Shown here: one piece after another, positions 58,198-64,000 of the stretch | Layout of the letters: each line of letters starts with the position of its first letter | How positions within the stretch are numbered: the stretch's first letter is position 1 | Origin: Gautieria morchelliformis | Taxonomy: Eukaryota; Basidiomycota; Agaricomycetes; Gomphales; Gomphaceae | Assembly (NCBI GenBank): GCA_015179125.1 | Contig: WHVA01000007.1 | Span: 434,001 to 498,000 of the forward strand | Direction: 5' to 3' | DNA length: 64,000 bases | Notes under the pieces: model-generated | Database searches by the model: none | Told to the model about the DNA's origin: nothing | What the model saw: only the letters and a program-made list of their open reading frames with translations | Translations under genes and position numbers: made by a program

Positions 58198-60060
58198 GGA
58201 CACACAGAACGTACTTCCTTTGCAGTCACCAGCCTGGGGAAGCAAGACATCATCCTCGGGTTTACCTGGCTTCAGGAGCACAACCTGGAGATCGATTGGC
58301 AGACTCGGAAGGTACTGATGAGTCGATGCCCAGCCAAGTGTCACATGTGTCAGTCGGAAGTGCGGAAGGAGCGCCAGGAGCAGCGGAAGACCGAACGGCT
58401 CATACAGACATGTCGTTCTGGCCCCCATCCACTGCTTGCAGAAGAAGACTCGGAAGCAGAATTTGAACCGGGTCCCACTTCCAATTCCGATTCTGATTCC
58501 GACTCCGACGTCATCCGACTCGGCCCGGAAGATACTCTGGCGGAAGGGGAGCGCTTGCTGTATATAAACCTTCCACCGGAAGCGGAACACATCCGCACCT
58601 CCGGAAATATTTCGCAACGCCTTGCTGAAGCCTCCAAGAGGCATGATAGAGTGGAGGCGGAAATTCCAGAGTACCTGCGGGAGTTCGAGGACATCTCTGC
58701 CAGGGAGTCGTTTGATGCCCTGCCTCCACGGAAGCTATGGGACCATGCCATCAAGTTGGAGCCTGGGTCGAAGCTCACCAACTGCAAAGTCTACCCGCTG
58801 TCACCCAAGGAGCAGGTAGAGCTCGATGCATTCCTTGCGGAAAACCTCCGTACAGGGAGGATCCGCCCTTCCAAGTCACCCATGGCATCTCCGGTGTTCT
58901 TCATCAAGAAGAAGGACGGCTCGCTCAGACTGGTGCAGGATTACCGGGCCTTGAATGCGATCATGATCAAGAACCGGTACCCCATTCCACTCATTTCCGA
59001 ACTAATCACACAACTCCGCGGGGTGAGGTACTTCACTAAGCTGGATGTCCGTTGGGGCTTCAATAATGTCCGGATCCGGGAGGGAGACGAGTGGAGGGCC
59101 GCATTCCGCATCAACCGAGGACTCTTTGAGCCACAGGTCATGTTCTTCGGCCTCACCAACAGTCCCACCACATTCCAGACGATGATGAATGACATTTTCC
59201 GTGACATGATAGCAGAAGGGGTTGTCTGCGTCTACCTCGATGACATCCTCATCTTCACAAAAACAATGTCGGAACATCGGGAGGTCGTGCGGAGAGTTCT
59301 GGAATGGCTCTGGGAATACAACCTGTGTCTCAAGCTGGAAAAGTGCGAATTTGAGCGGATGCGGATAGAGTATCTTGGGGTGATTGTGTCGGAAGGAAAG
59401 GTGGAAATGGACCCAGTCAAAGTTTCCGGTGTATTGGATTGGCCTGTACCGCGGAACAAGAAAGAGGTCCAGTCCTTCATTGGGTTTGTCAATTTCTACC
59501 GGCGGTTCATCAAGAACTTCTCCTGCCACGCTCGTGCCCTCTTCAACCTCACCAAGAAGGAGGTTGGATGGCAGTGGGGAGAGCCATAACAGGCCTCCTT
59601 TGACAAACTCAAGAAGCTGATCACTTCCGCCCCGGTCCTGATCTTTCCCAACGACTCTCGCCCTTATCGAGTCAAGGCGGATTCTTCCGACACAGCTACC
59701 GGAGCGGTCTTGTCACAACAGTCATCGGAAGATGATGGGGGATGGCATCTGATTGCCTTCTTCTCTAAAAGCCTTAGTCCGGTCAAGCGGAACTACGAGA
59801 TCCACGACAAGGAGATGCTGGCAATCATCCGAGCGCTGGAGGAGTGGCGACACTTCCTCGAGGGTGCTCTATGCCCGTTTGAGATCTGGACAGACCACAA
59901 GAACCTCGAGTATTTCCGCACGTCTAAGAAGTTGAACCGACGACAAGCATGATGGTCCCTACACCTGTCCCGGTTCGACTTCATGCTCCACCACCGCCCC
60001 GGCCGCACCATGGGCAAACCTGATGCCCTATCCCACCGTGCGGATCATGGAAGCGGAAGT
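58198..60060 (+). pseudogene. Reverse transcriptase and RNase H of chromovirus A2
   Basis: Motifs: PSKSPMASPVFFIKKKDGSL, LVQDYRALNAIMIKNRYPIP, FTKLDVRWGFNNVRI, MFFGLTNSPTTFQ and the catalytic YLDDILIF, followed by the thumb DWPVPRNKKEVQSFIGFVNF. RNase H continues in the same frame after TAA 59587-59589 (from CAA) with VKADSSDTATGAVLSQQ, KEMLAIIRALEEWRHFLEG and IWTDHKNLEYF. A second stop, TGA 59950-59952, replaces an expected CGA (RRQA-stop-WSLHLSRFDF). Both stops are single C-to-T changes. Confidence 0.9.
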
Positions 60061-61957
60061 GGAGACAACGTGGATATGACACTGCTCCGCCCTAGTCTCT
60101 TTGCAATCCGCGCCCTAGAAGGAGTGACTGCAGTTGGGGCAGAAGCGGAAATGCTCCGGGACATCCGGAGGCAGTACCGGAATGGAGAGAAGGAGGAGTC
60201 GGTGGTGAAGGCAGTGGAGGAACTTCGGAAAGGGCACTCACGGTCTGTACGGGCAGCGGAATGGTCGGAACGTGATGGGCTGCTCCACTTCAGAGGTAAG
60301 GTCTATGTTCCAGGTGGGGCAGACCTCCACCGCGCATCGTGTCCCAGCACCATGACACACGGGTCGCTGGGCATGCTGGGAGGTGGAAGACACTGGAGTT
60401 GGTGGCTCGGAATTACTGGTGGCCTCAGATGTCCCGCTACATTGGACAGTACGTGAAGACATGTGACCTTTGTCTCTGAACCAAAGCGCAACGACATCCG
60501 CCTGTCGGAGAACTTGTTCCGCTCCCGATTCCCGAATCCCGCTGGACACCATCAGCGTCGACTTCATCGTTGAACTCCCAGAGTCTCATGGCTACGGCGC
60601 GATCATGAACGTTGTGGATTCGGTAAGCAAGGTGTCCCACTTCATTCCGACGCACACAACGATCACAGCCCTCGGAGCGGCCCGCCTGTTCCTTGCACAT
60701 GTCTGGAAGTTGCATGGGCTCCCGAAGCAAGTTGTTTCCGACCGAGGTCCGCAGTTTGTCGCGGAACTGACTCGGGAGCTCTACCGCCTGCTCGGCATAA
60801 AGCTGGCTACCACCACAGCGTACCATACGCAGGGTGACGGACAGACGGAACGGGTCAATCAGGAGTTGGAGCAATATCTCCGCCTCTTTGTCAATGAGAG
60901 GCAGGATGACTGGGATGAGTTACTTCCACTGGCGGAATTCCAATACAACAACCATGTACATTCCGCCACGCAACAGACTCCCTTCATGCTTGGCTCCGGA
61001 CGACACCCGCGGATGGGCTTCAAACCACGCCAGGCTGAGTCCCGACTCGAGACGGTCAATGAGCTCCGAGACCGCATGGACTCCACCCTTTCGGAAGCCA
61101 AGTCAGCCCTTGCGAAGGCCAAGGATGACATGGCAAGGTACTACAACCAACGCCGGGTTCCCGCCCCGGAGTACCAAGTTGGAGACAAGGTGTATCTAGA
61201 TGCAAGTGACATCTGCACCGCACGCCCTTCGCAGAAGCTTGCCCACCGCTACCTTGGGCCCTTCACAGTGATGCGGAGGGTTGGACGGAATGCATACCGC
61301 CTCCGACTTCCGATGTCCATGTCCCGCCTCCACCCCGTCTTCAACGTGGTGAAGTTACTCCCTACGCTTGAGGACCCAATTCCAGGTCGGAAGGCTCGTC
61401 CGCCACCTCCGCCGGAAATTGTAGATGGTGAAGAGCACTATGTGGTGGAATGGATCCTGGACAGCCGGTTTGTACGAGGGCGACTCCAATTCCTCGTGAA
61501 ATGGGAAGGGTACGGGTATGAGGAGAATTCGTGGGTCCCGGAGCAAGATGTTTCCGCTCCAGACAAACTCCATGAGTTCTATAGGACACACCCCGGTGCC
61601 CCTCGCCGAATCCGCTCGCTGGCATTTCAATCCCTCGTGTCCCGTGCTTCGAGGACGCAGCACTCTAGAGGGGGGGTGATGTCAGGGGACACCCTGTTTT
61701 CCATTTCCAATTCCGACACCACACCCAGTTCCGACTCCATTTCCGACTCCGCTTCCAGTTCCGATCCCATCTCCGCTTCCGCTTTCGGAAATGACTCCAC
61801 TTCTGGGAGAACTTCCACCAGTTCTGTTCGCCTTGCCAGTTCCACTCCAATTTCCGACTTCCGCTCTCAGAACAGTGTCGGAAATCAAGCGACTCATGTA
61901 ATAGGTGGCATCAAGGGTCGATCAAGGGTCAGGGAGGTCAGGAGGATGCAGGGTTGA
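60061..61957 (+). pseudogene. Integrase with chromodomain, running into the 3' LTR
   Basis: The integrase N-terminal zinc region is frameshifted near 60350 and 60465. From 60540 the frame is open: core Asp in TISVDFIVELP, Asp in VVSDRGPQFVAEL and Glu in GDGQTERVNQELEQYLR. The GPF/Y module reads KLAHRYLGPFTVMRRVGRNA. The chromodomain HYVVEWILDSRFVRGRLQFL, VKWEGYGYEENSWVPEQDV lies at about 61435-61570. The frame has no stop before the LTR and adds about 92 Ser/Thr-rich residues from U3 before TGA at 61955-61957. Chromodomains direct integration to modified histones. Confidence 0.88.
61663..61679 (+). other. Polypurine tract of A2
   Basis: CTCTAGAGGGGGGGTGA lies directly before the 3' LTR. It is the plus-strand primer site. 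Confidence 0.75.
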
Positions 61958-62168
61958 TGGCGGGTGCCAAGTGTTGTCCCTGGCTGCGCAGCGTAGTATA
62001 ATACGGGCTCGCTGACATTGGGGGTCCTTAGACTTTTCTCTTTGGATTTCCCCTTGTCAGGTGAGAATCCCCTCTCTTGTATACTCTGTTCATTTATACA
62101 TACTTTGGATTCCCCTTGTCAGTAGTGTGGTAGTGTGATCTCCACACTCAGCCAGGGTTGCCCTTACA
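61680..62168 (+). repeat. 3' LTR of A2
   Basis: 489 bp, nearly identical to the 5' LTR, so the element is not ancient despite its lesions. Confidence 0.92.
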
Positions 62169-62589
62169 GGGACACCCTGTTTTCCATTTCCAGTTCTGAC
62201 ACCACACCCAGTTCCGACTCCATTTCCGACTCCGCTTCCGGTTCCGATTCCATCTCCGCCTCCACTGTTGGAAATGATTCCGCTCCTGGGAGAACTTCCA
62301 CCAGTTCTGTTTGCCTTGCCAGTTCCACTCCAATTTCCGACTTCCACTCTCGGAACAGTGTCGGAAATCAAGCGACTCGCGTAATGGGTGGCATCAAGGG
62401 TCGATCAAGGGTCAGGGAGGTCAGGGGGATGCAGGGTTGATGGCGGGTGCCAAGTGTTGTCCCTGGCTGCGCAGTGTAGTATAATACGGGCTCGCTGACA
62501 TTGGGGGTCCTTAGACTTTTCTCTTTGGATTTCCCCTTGTCAGTTGTGTGGTAGTGTGATCTCCACAATCAGCCAGGGTTGCCCTTACA
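62169..62589 (+). repeat. Second, 5'-trimmed family A LTR in tandem
   Basis: 421 bp that starts at GGGACACCCTG (the first 5-6 LTR bases are missing) directly after the end of the A2 3' LTR, and ends ...CCCTTACA at the C2 gag. It also lacks the 60-bp segment between the internal 21-bp direct repeats. Confidence 0.88.
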
Positions 62590-64000
62590 GGCTTCGCCGG
62601 TGAGGCGAGTGCCCACGTAGCCAACCTGCATGTCGATGCTGGTTGGCCCTAGGAGGCAATTCATTTTCAGCCATCGTAGGATGGCTGCCACGAAGATTTC
62701 AAACTCTTCAAGGTCAGATCCCCCGGCATATGGCTCGGGGTGAGCCAATTTCACGCCGGCTTTCGCTAGCACAGACTTCTCCGGGTCTGTGTCCGCGGCG
62801 TCTGCTAACGCCACGCGGATCATCCATGTGATCCCGTCGTACAGCTCCATTGGCATGACGTCGGCCTGGTCAGGGATTCCCTGGCCTTCTGTTGGGGCCA
62901 TGGATCGCTCGCGCGGCTGTGACGCCACGCGGGGCAGGCTGTTATATGCCCTGACGGGCCCCGGGCCCGGATCGGGCTCGGGATCGGGAGCATTTTGTGC
63001 TCTCGCTTCCGGGGGCATTTTGTGCCTGGTGTCCCCGGTCAGTCCCGCATTGCGGATCCGCAGCCTGCTGTTGTAGGCTGCGCGCGCCTGCCATGCGTCC
63101 TGTACGGCTTGCGTGAGCTGCTCGTCGGGCAGCTGAGCGGTGTGGCTGTGGGCCACTGTCTCTTCAGCGTTCTTCGCTAGTAGCTCGAGTGCCCGTGTGT
63201 GGCGGCGCGCGGCTGCGGCTTCTTTATGCTGCCAGTGTGCGACTTCGAGCTCTAAGCTCTCGGTCGTCGTTTCAGAGTCGGGCTCTGAGGCGACCTGCTC
63301 CCTAACGATCTGTTGGATCGTTTTACGGCTGTCCGTTGGGGCAGCTGGTTGCTCTTGAGGTTCGTTCCCGAACCTTACATCCTGTTCGACCGGGACGGCC
63401 GGCGGCGGCATTCGCTGCTTGTCCCACTCCTTTCGGCGCGGGTCTTCCATGTCGCAACTCCGTTCGTTGGCTGCGGACTGTCGCGAGCTCGGACGAGTTG
63501 CGTCGCGTTCCCCTTGTGGGCGGAGAGTTTTCTGGACGTCCTCCAGCGTGGCTGCGTCTTGCAGCCTGATCTCCTCCGCCTGGTGGAGTTCTTTGCCGAT
63601 TGCCATTAGGGCGGCGTGGCGTTGTCAAGCTGCGATGCCACCTGATCCTGCTTGTGGCACGTCAGCGTGCTTCGGTGCAGCGCAGCCTGCACCTGTTTGT
63701 TCAGGGCCTCTGCCGTTTCATGGTCGATGGCATGAGCCCTCGAGCTCTTGTGACAGGAGCTCGAGTATTCCGAGTCCTGACCATCGTCTGGGGCTCGTTT
63801 TTTTTGCTGTTGCTCTACTTCGTGAGCGTCGGTTTGAGTCGTGGCTTTGTGCCCGCCTCGACGTTGTTGCTCTACCGTCTGACGACGGCGAGACTTCTCT
63901 GCCCTTTCCTTTGTCTCTGGGCAGAGAGGAATGGGGGGGTAGTGCCAGCTCGTTGCCTGGCGTCGTCTCTTCCTCGGCCACGCTCAACGAGACGTGGTTG
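62590..64000 (-). pseudogene. Gag of Ty3 element C2 (5' part), cut by a family A LTR
   Basis: Minus-strand gag homologous to C1 11930-13400. It is open from 63606 (AIGKELHQAEEIRLQDAATL) down to LTGEA at 62590, where the LTR begins; in C1 the next residues are QEWFL. A frame change lies near 63610-63720 and another open stretch at 63987-63718 (SVAEEETTPGNELALPP). It contains the coiled segment LELEVAHWQHKEAAAARRHT and the gag domain start PYAGGSDLEEFEIFVAAILR. The element runs off the right edge. Confidence 0.85.

Larger units (their letters stand above)
55456..62168 (+). mobile_element. Ty3/gypsy chromovirus family A, copy A2 (full length, decayed)
   Basis: 5' LTR 55456-55945, leader, gag 56589-57763, protease to 58196, reverse transcriptase to 59589, RNase H to about 60060, integrase with chromodomain to the 3' LTR, purine tract 61663-61679 and 3' LTR 61680-62168. 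A solo LTR of the same family is inserted in the leader at 56013. Lesions: frameshifts near 57538, 58193, 60350 and 60465, and stops at 59587 and 59950. No target duplication joins the flanks (GAATG at left; LTR-derived sequence at right). Confidence 0.92.

Overview
This is a fungal chromosomal window, almost certainly from a mushroom-forming basidiomycete (Agaricomycetes). The genes are split by many short GT-AG introns of about 50-65 nt. The encoded families (LSG1, RRP5, SF3A2, Sld2, a Tea1-like kelch protein, an alpha-type kinase with cysteine pairs, an SRPK-like kinase, a DUF6532 protein) and the chromodomain Ty3 elements fit that group. No bacterial features are present.

Layout. 1-13859 is transposon-dense: the 5' end of a Ty3 chromovirus copy (family A, minus strand), a minisatellite and AT-rich tandem repeats, then a decayed Ty3 element of a second family (C, minus strand). 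The pol of that element is split by a nearly complete Ty1/copia element with short LTRs and a CTTGC target duplication. 13860-21200 is a decayed zone with the remains of an alpha-kinase gene (minus strand) and a 2.45 kb inverted-repeat-bounded element without a transposase. 21210-37895 is a compact island of conserved housekeeping genes: LSG1 and mitochondrial ribosomal mS23 share an 86 bp divergent promoter, SF3A2 and S-formylglutathione hydrolase are divergent, RRP5 follows, and a kelch/coiled-coil polarity protein is convergent to it.

37900-41900 is gene-poor. A 53-residue cysteine-rich metallothionein-like gene follows (41902-42183), then a conserved acidic protein, Sld2, a proline-rich disordered protein, a weak hypothetical gene and a damaged SRPK-like kinase. 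53717-54715 is a DUF6532 gene whose 5' part ends exactly at an LTR.

54716-64000 is a nested transposon cluster. The two ends of a family C element (3' LTR and pol tail on the left, gag on the right) enclose a chromovirus of family A, which itself carries a solo LTR of its own family. The middle of the family C element is missing, which points to recombination between family A copies.

Most transposon reading frames carry stops and frameshifts. Several of the stops are explained by C-to-T changes. No CRISPR, rRNA or tRNA gene was recognised. Exon borders were placed by eye from splice signals and reading-frame continuity with known families.
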